Assembly: GCA_006386115.1 (NCBI GenBank)
Contig: VFIW01000007.1
Location: 840,693-904,692, forward strand
Length of the DNA: 64,000 nt
From: Globisporangium splendens
Lineage: Eukaryota; Oomycota; Peronosporomycetes; Pythiales; Pythiaceae
Direction: 5' to 3'
Part shown: positions 31,610-44,000 of the stretch, piece after piece
Numbering within the stretch: the first letter of the stretch is position 1
How the letters are laid out: each line of letters starts with the position of its first letter
Made by a program: the position numbers and the translations under genes
The notes under the pieces: generated by a model
Database searches by the model: none
Seen by the model: only the letters and a program-made list of their open reading frames with translations
What the model was told of the DNA's origin: nothing

Positions 31610-32092
31610 ATGAAGCTCGGCAAGGCCATGTCCGTGGAACACATCAAGCGCATGACGCTGCGCACCGTGCGCGAGAGCAACGAGGGCCAGCCCGAGTTCC
31701 TCGCGTTCATGACCGCGCTCGAGCGCAACGACTTTGACGAGAACCTCTGCAAGCGCGAGGCGCGCCACCTCGAGCAAGTCATGACCGCCAAGGTAAGACC
31801 AACAAGAATGCGTATCAAGTGCCTGTCTTTCCTCGCATGAACGCATCGTGCATGGTGCATATCAAACCGCGTATATGCAGCTAGAATACTGATTCCTTAT
31901 GTGTTGTCTTTATGCGTTGTGTATGGACCCCGACTGTCCGGATGATTGCCATCGTGTGATGACCGATGCTTCCATTCTGCTGTTGCTTTGCGATGATCAT
32001 TGCAGACCAAGCGCCAGGCTGCGGAACACCGCTCGACGCTCAACTTTCACGTCATCCGCATGATGAAGTCCATGCGTCGCAGCAGCAACTAG
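31610..32092 (+). CDS. Small uncharacterised protein, 89 residues
   Basis: Two exons, 31610-31792 and 32006-32092. The protein is MKLGKAMSVEHIKRMTLRTV .. and ends FHVIRMMKSMRRSSN. It is basic and probably all helical, with no cysteines and no signal peptide. The intron shows GTAAGA .. TTGCAG and joins ..MTAK to TKRQAAEHR in phase 0. I do not recognise a family. The consistent phase and clean splice sites support it as real. Confidence 0.6.
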
Positions 32093-32715
32093 AGAAACGA
32101 AGTAATCAAGAAGAAAAGCCATTTACCGGTTCGCCTCTTTGGCTGCTCGCAGCAAAGCAAATGCATTTGTTTTTCCCTTATATTTTAGTTGCGGTCGTTG
32201 ACGGAAACGGTAGAAAAGCGCCTCATGCAGACGGCTGACGTGTAAAAGGAAACCCAGCAATAGTAAACAGCATTTCATGGTACGCATCTTGGTTTTCCTT
32301 CGCGATTTCCTCACTCGCAGAATATTTCTGTTTGTGGCAAGCGACTTGATGCGCATCGAATGCGATACAGTGTTCTACAGGTTCTATGAGTTTCTGTTAT
32401 GTGATAGCGTTGGTGCCTATCTCCATGGGCACGCAAGGCTTCAGCCGGTGAATAATGAAGCATGAAGTGTTCCGGTTCCCATTTTCATTCTGAGGCTCTC
32501 TGTGCCGTATCTATACCACCATCCCGTATCTAGCGGTTAATGTCACTAAACCCATATGTCACTATTTCAGTTTATTTCTCTCATGATTGGCCAAAATTCG
32601 GATACTCAGGTTTGGAATTTCAAAAGCGCCAAGAGCAACACGATAGACAGAAGCGAAGCGCACGACGAAGAAGCGGAGGCAGAAAGCAGCAGCGCGTGAA
32701 GAGAAGCGGAGCACC
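32093..32715. other. Intergenic, no gene seen
   Basis: A 620-bp spacer between two plus-strand genes. Only short frames appear (up to 96 codons), none resembling a protein family. A purine-rich stretch at 32620-32710 lies just upstream of the next start codon and is probably its 5' UTR. Confidence 0.5.
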
Positions 32716-33704
32716 ATGGAGGCGATGCATCATGATGCGCACTTGGAGCAGAAGGAGAACGTGGAGGCGCACGTCGGCAGCGCGCAGCAGAACAAGCTGC
32801 GGGCTTCAGGAAGCGCCAGCAAGTCGCTGATGACGCCGAAGCGGCCTTTCCGGATCCACTCGGACTCGAAATCGACCGGCAAGAAGGGACTCAAGAACAG
32901 CGCATCCAAGACCAGGTATGGAGGTCTTTGTTGTTGGTTGTGTGTGGCTTACTCAGGTGTATTTTGGATGCCGTTTTCTCACTTTGATTGCACGCATGTT
33001 CGCGCGTTTACTGGCTGTAATGTTTGTTTAGACGCGTGCTAGGCGATATCTCGAATCAACATCGCAATCTTGGAGATGGTCCAGACGATAACAATGCCGC
33101 AAAGAAGAAAGGACTCGGTGGCGCAACAAAGCGATCCCACGTGCTGAAGACTCCGATCGCAAAGCGGACTGTGTTGACGCAAATCAAATCGACACCGACA
33201 GCTACTCCGAAGCCAGTCGAAGGAGTTGAGGTAGGTTGTTATGGACAGCGATTACGGGCTTCACCGATGGCTCACTCTGGCTATGAATGCATAAAACAGG
33301 AAATTGAGCATGCGTACGGCGGTTTGTCTTCTCCACAACCGGATGCCAACTACTTTGCGAGTCTTCGCGAGGAGATGATCAACGACATTATTCATAACAA
33401 GACCCCGTCGTTGATCGATGACTATGAGCCAACAGAAGCTTTCGGTAGCTGGGACAACGAAGACGAGCGCAAACTCCTAGAAAGTGGCGCACCACCTTCA
33501 AAGTGGTGGTCACAATCTCCAACCGGCAATGCGTCTGACGACAACGGTGCAGACTCACTCTGGAACGACACGGATGTAGGTCTATCCCCATTGCCTGAGG
33601 ATATCCCAGCTCCTGATGACTTTGCTGGCGTACCATTCGAGGAGGCTGACAGCGACTTGCTGGATGACATCCTGAGCGTTGATATTGAAGCTGCGTGTCA
33701 ATAA
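32716..33704 (+). CDS. Securin-like candidate with KEN box
   Basis: Exons 32716-32915, 33032-33230 and 33300-33704 give 267 residues. The N-terminus has a KEN box (HLEQKENVEAH), a basic unstructured region (LMTPKRPFRIHSDSK, KTRRVLGDISN) and an RxxL (RTVL); the C-terminal half is strongly acidic (EDIPAPDDFAGVPFEEADSD). A short basic, destruction-motif N-terminus with an acidic C-terminus is the layout of securins, which inhibit separase until the APC/C destroys them. Sequence similarity to known securins is too weak to claim by eye; another APC/C substrate is possible. The 69-bp segment 33231-33299 has GT..AG ends but is also open and a multiple of three. Confidence 0.5.
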
Positions 33705-33838
33705 GCCCAGACTGCTGAAGCACCAGCATGTAGCAAATTTTACGAGGTCGATCGTTAACGCCTCGCTGGCAGAATTTTGACGCTTTTTCCCACTCGATTG
33801 TGGCTTTATTAAACCTAAATAACCAGAGAATGCATGTA

Positions 33839-36800
33839 TTATTGATCACATATCCGAGCCATTGTGAGAAACTTTGTCAAGTCCTCATCACTAGCACATG
33901 TCCAGTCATCGATTGACGCAAAGTACAACACAAGCTGGTCTTCATGTCTGAGATCAACGGCGCCTCCAATGTTGATGGGCGTGATTGGACGACCTTCTTT
34001 CCTCGACTTCATAATGTCCGACGCACGGGTGATGATGTCGTGAGGAATGCCTTGTCAAGATTAAAGTTTCTGAGTGCCTCATGATCTGCATATCAGCCAT
34101 TGATGAGCAGCTTACCACATGTTGATGCACAGCCCAATGCATTACTATGCGTTGATATGCCATGGCGCAGCTCAAATAGCGGAGAAATATCTCGAGTGTC
34201 TGAAGATCCACCCGAGGCAACTGCAGACGCCATCATCTCGCAGACGACTGGAGCTGTTTCCGACGATGAACCGGTTTCTCCAACAAGTTGCGCTTCGACC
34301 GGATTTTCAGGCGTTCTGTTGCTTGCTGACCGCAGCAACCCATGTTGAAACACTTCCTGCAAATACAAGCAGTATTTAGTTTGCCCATTAGCAAAGTTTC
34401 GTGTATTCTCCTTACCAACAAATGAGTGGTGATGATCACACGCGGGCAACGACCATTGGTCGACCTTGATGATAGGTAGTTAATCAACGAGCTCTGAAAT
34501 GCACAGCGAGTTAAAGTCTGGCTTGGCCGCTGCATTTGCTTCGCTAGAATTTTAAGCGTGAGCACTTACCAGAAGAGCGACTCCATCGAGCTCTGCTGTC
34601 CCTGTGTTTCGCACAATTCACAGTCAACATCAGTTATCACAATATTATCGTCTCGTATGTTTTCCAGCAAGTGAGCATGACGGCATCACCTTTACCAAAC
34701 TCATCGATCAAGAACAGCGACTGGCCATCTCCATGATTGAGCATCCATGCAATCTATACAACCTTTTCACTTCAGATTTGCAATCCAAATCAAAATGAAA
34801 AAAAGACTTGGGCGTCAAACCTGGCTGCAGTCAATCGTGAACGAACTCTGCGAAACTGTAGCTGTCTCCAGACTTCAACATTTTGTTAGCACAGCATCGC
34901 AAAACACACACATAGCTGCGACAAACGCTCACCTCTGGATTCGAGTAAACATCTTGTCCACTAGTCCGATTTCGGCTGCGACAGATGTGATATTCCAAGA
35001 TCAATTTCATATTCCTCACTGTAAACTGGCAGCAATGCTACCTTCTTGTGCCGGAACAAAGCAGCCAATCTGCGCCATATATTGCAAAAGTCCGACCATC
35101 TTCAAGTACACAGACTTTCCTGGCATTCCCAAACCATCAGTGACACTTTCAGGCTCATGGAAAACGAGTCAGTGTGCTTGTACCAGATCCATTCTGCCCC
35201 GTTATAATCTTCACCAGACTGTTTTCCCCTTCAGACCCCAGCACTACATCATTTGAGATGTAGTGGTCAACAAGCAATTCTTGCAGCGGGTGACGAGCTT
35301 GCTTTACTGTCATTCGGTTGGCCTGCGTGATAGCAGGTCTGAAAAGAGAGATTAGCAACAAACAATCAGCAGCATTCTTGGTTCAAAGAGTTCACCATAT
35401 CAGCCCAATCTCACCTTGAAAAGTTGAAATTGCGCGCAGCGTCGGCAAATGATATCAGACAATCCAGCTGAGCCATGATATCAATCATTTCTGCATTTGC
35501 GCAGAGACTTGTTATGCGGCTTCATCCAAAAAGGCACAGAGAATACACAACCCACCATGGATACTGCTTTCGTGTTCAAGTAGAGCAACTGTAAGCTCCT
35601 CCAAGAGCTCTGCCAGAAATATTAGTTCAAACAACTCATGCCGGACACGCCGTTTGGCAGGACATTACCTCGCTGCACATCCAAAATGAAGCCTGCACGG
35701 AAAGAACGTTAGACAGTACCAAAAGCGATACACTTGCTTAAATGCAACTGACCGAAGATGTCTCCGATTGAATTATCGAGCTCTCGACAGCAATCTTCCT
35801 AGAAGCACCAACATGGTCAGCTGAAACGAAATGCGAAGGGCAAACTGTACACCATACTTTGTAATAGAATGTTGCATCATCTTCCTGAAACTGGAACACA
35901 AACTCTGGCAGAGTGGTTGGTGATTCGCAGCAAACCACATATCCCACTTGAGGTATGTATTGCGCCGTGATCGAAGATAGCGTTGGATTTGACTCTTGTA
36001 TTTGAAACGCAACCTCGGTCAAAACCTACAAAGCCCTGTTGTAAGTTCTAGCTTGAATTGCCCGCAATTCATTCCGAGTACTCACGTTGTCCAAATCTTC
36101 GTATCTGGAGCGAGCAGAATCCAGAATATCTGATACACCGCTTCGAATAACCATTGAATCTTCTTGCTGACTTTCTTCGAAGTCAATGATGTTTCCAAGC
36201 AAGTTACTGACGTGGTGAATATCACGCTCTCTTACGACTCGTCTAAATAAAGTCGGTGGCGATAGCGTCAAAGAACCAGAGCAGCTTGTCTCAATCTGTT
36301 CTCTACCACAAAACGTAGAGGTTAGATTGTGAGTGCTGGTTCAATCGCTACGACTTTTAGACTTACTGTGTTACCAGAAAGCTCTCAATAGAGCTGCGAA
36401 ACTTGCACCAATCTCCCACAGATGCGCCTCGTTTCTTGATACGCCGGAAAATTCCGCCAACATCGCCAAATAACTTCAGCTTAGAGTGCTACAAAATTTA
36501 CAGCGTCAGTGCAAACTTCGGAAACTTTGGAGCCATGCATCGGTAAGTCATACCAAGGTTTTCTTGAGTTCTTCGTTGTTTGCTTGGAAAAAGAATGCTA
36601 CTGCATCAAGGCGCTCATTGATGAGAGCTGGATTGACGAGTGGAGTAAGCATCCACTGTCGCAACTTGTAGTGCCCGGATTTCGTTACTGTTCGATTGAC
36701 TAACCCGAATAGACTTCATGTGTCAAATATCGCAAGGTGTTAGACTTGTGTTCTTCGGTGCATGGACACACAAAAGTACGAACCTGAATCCTTCTTTTGC

Positions 36801-38233
36801 TCTACCAGAGCCCTTTGTACAGACGTGCTGTTAGACATTCTCACCGATGAGCCAAGAGTCAAAACTGAAGTACCTTAACAAGAGAAGGATGCGATTCCTG
36901 CACAATTTTGCATCACATAAACCCAGATGATGTAACAAGGAAGATTAAGTCCAGTAATTGTCCCACGAAATCGTAACGCAGAGTCCAGGATTCTGCTTAC
37001 ATGATGGAAGATTTGCAGGGATCTGAACGTCGACGCATCGATATACATTATTCCATCGAGAGCGATTTGTTCCACATTGGACAAATATGTTTGAGAGTAG
37101 TCTTCGAGCTGATTGCCGATCTGAGCATAATACAGCATAAAGCCATGAGAACGCAACCTTCGATTCATTTTTGCTAACTGATACTCGAGTTACCTTCTCT
37201 GAGAAAAGATATAACAGCAACGCTGGGAGGCAAAAACGTCGTCATTGGATTACAAGGCTCCCGCAGCAGAAGTGATATGAGTGTGTATACCCCCAGAAGC
37301 TCGTATCAGCTGGACACTTTCAAAATCAAAGAACTTTCCGATGTACTTGTATGCATCTCGTCTGTCCAAATAGAAGAGGAATCAGAATTGCTGTTTTCAC
37401 ATCGAACTTGCAAGCCAGTGGGGCTTACCTCGATATTTCAACCGGCGAAATATTATAATCGACCCACTGCTTTCCGATTCGTATCTTCTCAATGCCTTGG
37501 CATGCTTTGAGATAATTGAAATCTACACAGTCACGCAAGAGCTGTCGTTATAGCAAACTCTATTCCACTTCACTTTGGCCACCTCGACGAGTACCTGAAT
37601 GCTGCAATACATTGACACAAGTGAAAGTGAGATACACTGCATGCGCTGCCTCGCAACTACCAAGTGCTATTTACACTTCCGCACCTTCCGTACGCTGACA
37701 GATGTCTTCCTCTCGAATTTTTGGTCGAGCCGCTTGACGAGATGCAGAAGCCCTAGCGAACTGGCATTCCTCGACGAAACCAGAATCTTGTGGACTTGAA
37801 ACTGAGTGTGTAACCTTTCCACAATCTTTCGGCCTGTTACCATCGTCATCTATCCCATCTTGTGCAAGCAAATGCATCCATCAAGGTACCTGTTCCAGCT
37901 CCTCTACTTCATGGACATCGATCTGCAGTGTCTTCAAACTGGTTGTCAATGCATCATAGATCGCGACTCCGAGTTGTTTGCGATCATAGAGGATGGACAT
38001 AAAGATCAACTCTTCGCCATCGTTCTCATCCACATCGGATTCACCATCGTTGTTGCTCTTGATGCTCTCTGCCCTCGCAAGCAGGTCGTCATCGCGATTG
38101 CCTGGATTCTGGAAAGGTACACACGCATCAATCATACAATCCGCGTTGTCCACTGGACGCCCATTGACAGGGGAATCATTGAGCGGTTGCTTACCTCGCG
38201 TCTTGCTTCTCTGTCGGCCTTGCGCTTCGCCAT
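33839..38233 (-). CDS. MSH5: MSH5, meiotic MutS homologue
   Basis: Start MAKRKADREARRE at 38233 (exon 38233-38195), next exon 38108-37890 with ELIFMSILYDRKQLGVAIYD, then many short exons, and a last exon ending LTMARICDQ, stop 33839-33841. Diagnostic parts: ARHPLQELLVDHYISNDVVL, Walker A split by an intron (ITGQNGSG at 35184, intron 35120-35183, then GKSVYLKMVGLLQYMAQIGC), EIGLVDKMFTRIQS, Walker B SLFLIDEFGKG (about 34690-34720), a THxxE region, and ISTHSNALGCA. MSH5 pairs with MSH4 to stabilise crossover intermediates in meiosis and has no mismatch-recognition domain. I count over 15 introns; the middle (35.2-37.9 kb) was not modelled base by base. It converges on the securin-like gene. Confidence 0.85.
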
Positions 38234-38476
38234 TTCCGCGCTCTTCTTCGCTCTGTTCACTTGCGTCTTGAATGCAGAATCGACGAATGCGGAATCGCTG
38301 TGTTCAACTGCAACATGCGATCACCTTCGAGAGGGGTTTACAGAATGATGGTCGAAGAGTTGGCTCCACTCGGTATCGGTTTAGAGAGGGAAAAGGTCCA
38401 TCCATGCCGCGCTTTTGTGTGAGTGGCGCACTCTCACACTGCATTTGGATTTGAACGAGCGCGCGCAGCACTCATC
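38234..38476. promoter_or_regulatory. Shared 243-bp divergent promoter of MSH5 and MAD2
   Basis: The two start codons face away from each other with only 243 bp between, so both promoters must lie here. No TATA box is evident. The CACTCTCACACTGCA stretch near 38430-38445 could be an initiator, but I cannot support a specific site. Confidence 0.5.
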
Positions 38477-39551
38477 ATGGTGCGTGCACGTCAGACGTGT
38501 ACACAGAAGCTCTAAATGCGCTGCGCAGAGAGCAACTGCAGTGCTTGAGGTGGTCTAATTGTGTGGTATTGTGCTTTGCTGTGTGTGGCATGTGGTGTAG
38601 GCAACGTCCCAGCTTTCCGAGAGCGTCATCACGCTGAAAGGCTCGACCGAGCTCGTCACCGAGTTTTTCTCGTACAGCATCAACAGGTTAGCTGCTTACT
38701 CGCTTGATGCATAGCGCATGGCAGTGCAGCTGCTTGTATTTGGTTACTGATTGACTGAGTAATTTGCAATGCCTGTAGCATTTTGTATCAGCGAGGCATT
38801 TATCCACCCGAGAGCTTCAAGCAGGTGCAGAAGTATGGACTCAACATGCTCGTCACCGCGGATGAAAAGCTTGAGGAGTTTTTCACCAAGTTTCTTCGCC
38901 AGCTTTCCAGTATGTGCTTCATTTTCCAGTGGAATGCGCAAAGTGCCAGGCTGTAACGTCTCATGTGATTATCTGTGGATGTGCTGCTGCGTAGATTGGT
39001 TGCTGAAGGGTGAAGTTCAGAAGCTTGTCGTCGTCGTGACAGGGGTGGAAACACAGGAGGTCCTCGAGCGTTGGGCCTTTGAAGTACACGCAGATCCGAA
39101 CACTGATGCACTGTAAGTTCATTTTTGTATTTCAATGCGAATGACGACGCAAGCGCTGACCTGAGTGTACGTGTGCATGCATTGATAGCGCTCAGCCGAA
39201 GCCAAGAAAAGAGATCATGTCGGAAATCCAAGCAATTATTCGACAAATCACTGCAAGCGTCTCCTTCTTGCCTATTCTCGAGGAGCAATGCACATTCGAT
39301 TTGTTGGTTTACACGGACAAGAACTCCGAGGTTCCAGCATTGTGGGAGGAATCCGATCCGCGCTACATTAAAGATTCGACCGAAGTGCGCTTGCGCTCAT
39401 TCTCGACCAAGGTAAATGAGTCATTTTCGCATTTATTTAAGATACTGTTTGGGTGCTAACGTATATTGCTTTTGTTGTTGTGCGATTATGCCAGATCCAC
39501 AAAATTGATACGATGGTCGCCTACAAGAACCCTGAAGCCGACAATATCTAG
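38477..39551 (+). CDS. MAD2: MAD2 spindle-checkpoint HORMA protein
   Basis: Six exons: 38477-38479, 38601-38686, 38779-38909, 38995-39112, 39189-39411, 39495-39551. They give 205 residues, the usual MAD2 length, with consistent phases. The first coding exon is the ATG alone; the intron starts directly after it (ATG/GTGCGT). Motifs: ATSQLSESVITLKGSTELVT, NSILYQRGIYPPESFKQVQK, NWLLKGEVQKLVVVVTG, and the safety-belt end STEVRLRSFSTKIHKIDTMV. MAD2 binds CDC20 and blocks the APC/C until chromosomes attach. Divergent from MSH5. Confidence 0.95.
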
Positions 39552-39594
39552 TTGCGTGTGACCTTCAGTCTCGCACTAACCTTGGGTTCATGAA

Positions 39595-40438
39595 TTATTG
39601 CTTCTTAACTTTTTGGAATCGCGATACGATGGTCTCCAAGTCTTTGACGAACGCGTCCTTGCTGAAGTATCCTTCTTTGTCGAAGAACCGTCCAACATAC
39701 AGCTCGACCTTGACCTGCTTCTCTTTCTGGGCCTCATGCTGCATGCAAATCGTGTAGTTTTCTTCCGTGTACGGGAAATCCGTTCGAACCAGCACGACTG
39801 GCGTCTTGGTGCCCTGAGGGAGAATAAAAAGAGAAAAGTGAAGCAAGCGTTCAGTGGACAATGCACACGAACAATGAACTGTTAGTACCTTCTTGCTCAT
39901 TCGCAAAATAGTATCCTTCTCAACAAAGACACTGTATCCAAGCAGAAGCGCATGGATAAAGAAGAAGCTGACACACACACAAAAAACATGAATCAGTTAT
40001 ATCCCATCACCAGCCAGACGCCAACATGAGGTAACAACAAGAAATGCGTCTTACCCGCCGACGCAGGAATAGATGAGCACTCGCTCCGAGATCGCTGGAT
40101 GCTTGTAGAAATGTGAGACCGCCGCGATCGCCGTCGCGACAACCATGAGCAAGAGCTTCACATTGTCCCACCCGTAGTGGATCGTGTATTCGTCTTTCTC
40201 CTGGAAATACTCGGCGATGGCGTCGTCCAGCATGTTCTTGACCGCATTCTGGTCGCCCGTTTCCACCTTCAGCTCTGCCATTCCATTCGTTCATCAAGCG
40301 CAACGCCATGCATCGAGACATAAGTACAACAACCACATCGCATCCGCGCACATTCACAGCATTACCATTGAGCACGAGCTCTTCTTCGACCGGCTTGTCC
40401 TCCGACACCTTGCGCTGCGCACTCGACCCCGCACCCAT
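39595..40438 (-). CDS. SPCS2: Signal peptidase complex subunit 2 (SPCS2/SPC25)
   Basis: Four exons, 40438-40366, 40274-40055, 39967-39889 and 39813-39595, give 196 residues. N-terminal cytosolic part (MGAGSSAQRKVSEDKPVEEE), then DAIAEYFQEKDEYTIHYGWD just before a first membrane segment (VKLLLMVVATAIAAVSHFYK), a second (FFFIHALLLGYSVFVEKDTI), and a C-terminal cytosolic domain ending VKDLETIVSRFQKVKKQ. The family helps the ER signal peptidase complex and its link to the translocon. A stop 44 bp from the MAD2 stop makes the two genes tightly convergent. Confidence 0.9.
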
Positions 40439-40813
40439 TCTGTTTCAAATCGCGTCTCGCGTGCAACTAACTAACGTAGCGAATGCGCAGTCAGTCAATA
40501 GCGCGGATGATGGGGGCTCGCGCTTTCCCTTCCTTTCTCCAGCGTCGTCTTTGGCTCACTCCGTCAGCTTTAGCCGCGTGGTTCAAGCGAATCTCCTTTT
40601 CCCTCTCCAAGCCGATCCGAACAGATCTGCCAGGGAAAGGCAAGCACAACGACCTCTATAAGTGAATACTTGCGGCACACTCATTACTAGAGGCAAGGAA
40701 TCACCGAAGGAATTCAAGGCGGAAGGATCACCCAATACAAACGCCAAGAGTATTGCCCTCCGTGTGTGTGCGCAAGGCAGTGTTCATTGCGGAGCTCTGT
40801 GTGTGTCTGCGTG

Positions 40814-42345
40814 ATGGCCAAGTCGAAGCTCCCGGACGACGACGCGAAGCGCAAGGGCAAGCGCACCAAGCTGCAGCGGCAGCAGGAGCCCGCAGCGACG
40901 GCCGCTGACGTGCCGCCGTCGCCGTTACTGTCACCGTCGCCGGCAACGCACGCATTGTCGTCAGCGGGAGACACGCAGCGGCAACACGGCACGAGCTCAG
41001 CGCATCCGCATCATCACGCGCTCTCGCCCGCGATCGGGCTGCCAAGTCTGAATACGCTGAGCAGTGCCCAGAGCCGATTCCAGTCGCCCAGTCCGCGAGG
41101 TATGCTTTGTGTGTGTGTGTGGCGTTCTTCTTTGTCGCATTTTGGGGGTGCTGTTGTGGCTTGTGCTTACGCACGTGTCTTTGTATGTGGATTAATATTG
41201 TTGTGCAACAAGCAGCGAGTGCGTCGAAGCCGTCGCCGGCGAGCCGTTATGACAGCTCGCTCGGGCTGCTCACGAAGAAGTTCGTGGATCTGATCCAGTC
41301 GTCGCCGACGGGGGACCTCGACCTGAATTCCGCAGCGATTTCACTAGGTGTACAGGTGAGAAGAGCAACACATTGCTAAGACGTGCGTTTATTCTTTGGT
41401 TTGCTATGGTGAGCGTAATGACTCACGAAATGTGTGTGTGCTGGCGTAATGGGATGCAGAAACGGCGTATTTACGACATCACCAATGTCTTGGAGGGCAT
41501 CGGGCTCATTGAGAAGACATCGAAGAATAATATCCACTGGAAGTACGTCATGATTGCATCGAGTTTCGCTTTTCGTTATCATGCTTATCTTGCGAATGGA
41601 ATGCGTGCATGTAGGGGTGCCAGTGGAGGCAGCTCAGTTGGCATGGCAGACAATTATCAGGACATGGAGCACCTACTGCAAAGCATCTCAGACTTGATGC
41701 AGGAGGAGCAGAAGTACGAGCAGCACATCAAGATGGTGACGCAAAACATCCGACGACTGTACGATGAAGAGGCGTTCGATAAGGAATCGCTAGAGAACCT
41801 GTCGTTCATCACCCACGAAGACATGCGCAGTCTCGAGAGTTTCCAAGGACAGAGCGTGATGGCGATCAAGGCGCCTCCAGGCACGACCCTGGAAGTCCCC
41901 GACCCAGACGAAGGCATGCCGAGTGGGAAGCGGAGATTCCAGATTTTCTTGAAATCCACAGATGGTCCAGTGGACGTGTATTTAGTTCGGCAGTTGGAAG
42001 AGAAAGAAGCCGTGCCTGCTGCGGCTGCTGCTGCTCCGGCCGCGGAAGCTCAGACGCCTCCGCCTACTGCAGTGTTGGATCAGGTGAGTTTTATCGTAGT
42101 TTTCCTGCCACTTTGCTGTAGACAAGAGCTGATTTGCTCACTCTGGATGTGGTTACAGAGATCATACGATTCCGACAGCGGGCTCTTCAAGTTAGCGCCA
42201 TTAAAGGTACGAGCTGCCAGCCTTATGTTCGTCGTGATATTCACGTGCTGACAACAAATGTGAACTCTTGTAGATGGATCCCGATTTCTGTTTCAATCTG
42301 GACGAAAATGAGGGCATTTCCGATTTCTTTGCCGATTGTCCGTAA
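40814..42345 (+). CDS. E2F: E2F-family transcription factor
   Basis: Six exons, 40814-41099, 41216-41355, 41460-41542, 41615-42083, 42159-42206 and 42274-42345, give 365 residues with consistent phases. Order: disordered Ser/Pro/His N-terminus, winged-helix DNA-binding domain ([20 protein letters not shown] .. [13 protein letters not shown] / [20 protein letters not shown]), dimerisation coiled coil ([20 protein letters not shown]) and marked box ([18 protein letters not shown]), and a C-terminal [18 protein letters not shown] that matches the retinoblastoma-binding motif. It should act with DP to drive G1/S genes. Divergent from SPCS2, 375 bp between starts. Confidence 0.95.
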
Positions 42346-42519
42346 GCGCGAGACAAAAAGAAGCAAGGGGATCTGGTAGTTTTAGTCCACAAGCAAAAAA
42401 AGACGTCTGACGGCCGCTGTCATCTATTTAATCGAAGAGTACAATCTCACTGTTCCACCAACGCTTTCTAGTGCTCGCCCAAAGCGAGAAAGGCTGACAT
42501 GGTCACACAGCGAGTGTGT

Positions 42520-43746
42520 TCATCTTGTCGCAGCTATAAAAGATGACTCGAGGAGTGACTCAGCCGCGATTTGGTTCGCGCGATGCGCAGGATGCGAGAG
42601 CATCAATGCAAGTGCCTACAAGACGAAACCAGCACGACAGGTGGCATTAGAATCGCATGCTAAGGCACATGAATCATCAATCCTCGATGCAAAAGCAAAT
42701 AGCAGAATTGTACCTGAAAAAGCCGCTCGACGGATTCGCCAACTTCGAGAACGTATGCCTTGACAAAGGGATTCACACTCTCGTATTCGCAAAGCTGATC
42801 AAAAGTCCGCTGGTTGTTGCAACAGCGTCGGCCGATATGGCGTCAGTAAGCGAATAAGCACAACTCTCGCTTGCTTGCGCATACGCGTACCTGCGCATCG
42901 TCGTTCGGGATTCCTTTGTGCCAGTAGATGGCGTCCAAGTGGAAGCGCGCATTTGAGAGGAACGCCATCGAGGCATCGCTTTGCTGGAAGCGGAGTCGTG
43001 GAGACTAGAAAACAGCGATATTGTGAGCACTTCGACTGATGGGTGTCTGGGTACAGGCCATAAAGCAAACGAACCTCTGGGTCGTGTTTGTACACGAAGA
43101 CCAGACGATACACGGTGTTGCCATTGCTCTGCGTCTCTATGGACCGAGAGAAATAGGCGCCAGCGTCTCGCAGCAGATCGTCCATGCTGCCTGCATCCTG
43201 TGCACCTTCGCCCTCAGTCATACGATCCAGAGCGCCATGTAATGCATCTGCATTACGAGTAAACTACTAGCGACACACCATATCCATACAGTGACGCTGT
43301 GGACCGAGTCACATAAGCAGATAGATTTTGCACCCACCTGTTGGAGCACGGTCATGCTGGTGTCCCCAAAGCACGCAATACCGATCTCATGCTACAGTTC
43401 AGCACAGCAAACCACATGATCATCATCGTATTGTCAGCAAATATTGAGGTCGCTACCAAAGTGTGGTGAGTAAACACTACCTCAGTGTTCATCTGGAGCT
43501 TGATGTTCGCGATCTTGGTGAGTGCAGCGGCAAGCATGCGCGCGTCGTCCTTGTCAGTGCAGCCGCATACGCAGAGCAGCTACAGCAACGTATTGATACG
43601 CAAGTGAGCATCCGACGCATGCACTCAGCTAACGCACTGCTGCATGAGAGCAGCATTGCATGTATGCGTACGAGTCGCTCGCTGGCGAGTGTGACGGCGC
43701 GGAACTCTTCGGCGAACTGGTACTCCGACATTGTTGTTGCCTCCAT
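42520..43746 (-). CDS. MERIT40/BABAM1-like VWA-fold protein
   Basis: Recognised exons, 5' to 3': start METTMSEYQ-like (MEATTMSEYQFAEEFRAVTL at 43746), DDARMLAAALTKIANIKLQM, EIGIACFGDTSMTVLQQ, DDLLRDAGAYFSRSIETQSN with NTVYRLVFVYKHDPEV, LSNARFHLDAIYWHKGIPND, FVKAYVLEVGESVERLFQ, and ALALMLSHPAHRANQ ending FIAATR, stop 42520-42522. The C-terminal half lines up with human MERIT40 (..TILVYSR.., FFDVVYIHNG.., LLAHPLQRP). MERIT40 is a scaffold of the BRCA1-A and BRISC deubiquitinase complexes. The junction between the first two exons does not keep phase in my model, so the start is uncertain. Confidence 0.55.
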
Positions 43747-44000
43747 TTTCGCTGTTGCGTCTTGTATGCGCAATGGCAGCATTCTGACCAATCACAGATC
43801 AGAAACGTGTGCTAATCCGGTATTTTGGCCAATCAAGTAGAAGCGATCGTTTTGGAAATTGAGTGATCAGGGATCGAGAGAATGCAGATGCATGCAGCTT
43901 CATGTTCGGTCGCCTGCATTGTTCGTTGTGTTGTGTACATATGTGGTGGGAACAGAAGAGATAGGGAAACATGTAGAGAGATATAACTCACTGACCAAAG

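Noticed and set aside
42201..42392. Small minus-strand frame opposite the last E2F exons
   Set aside because: Shadow of the Rb-binding-motif exon; no independent support.
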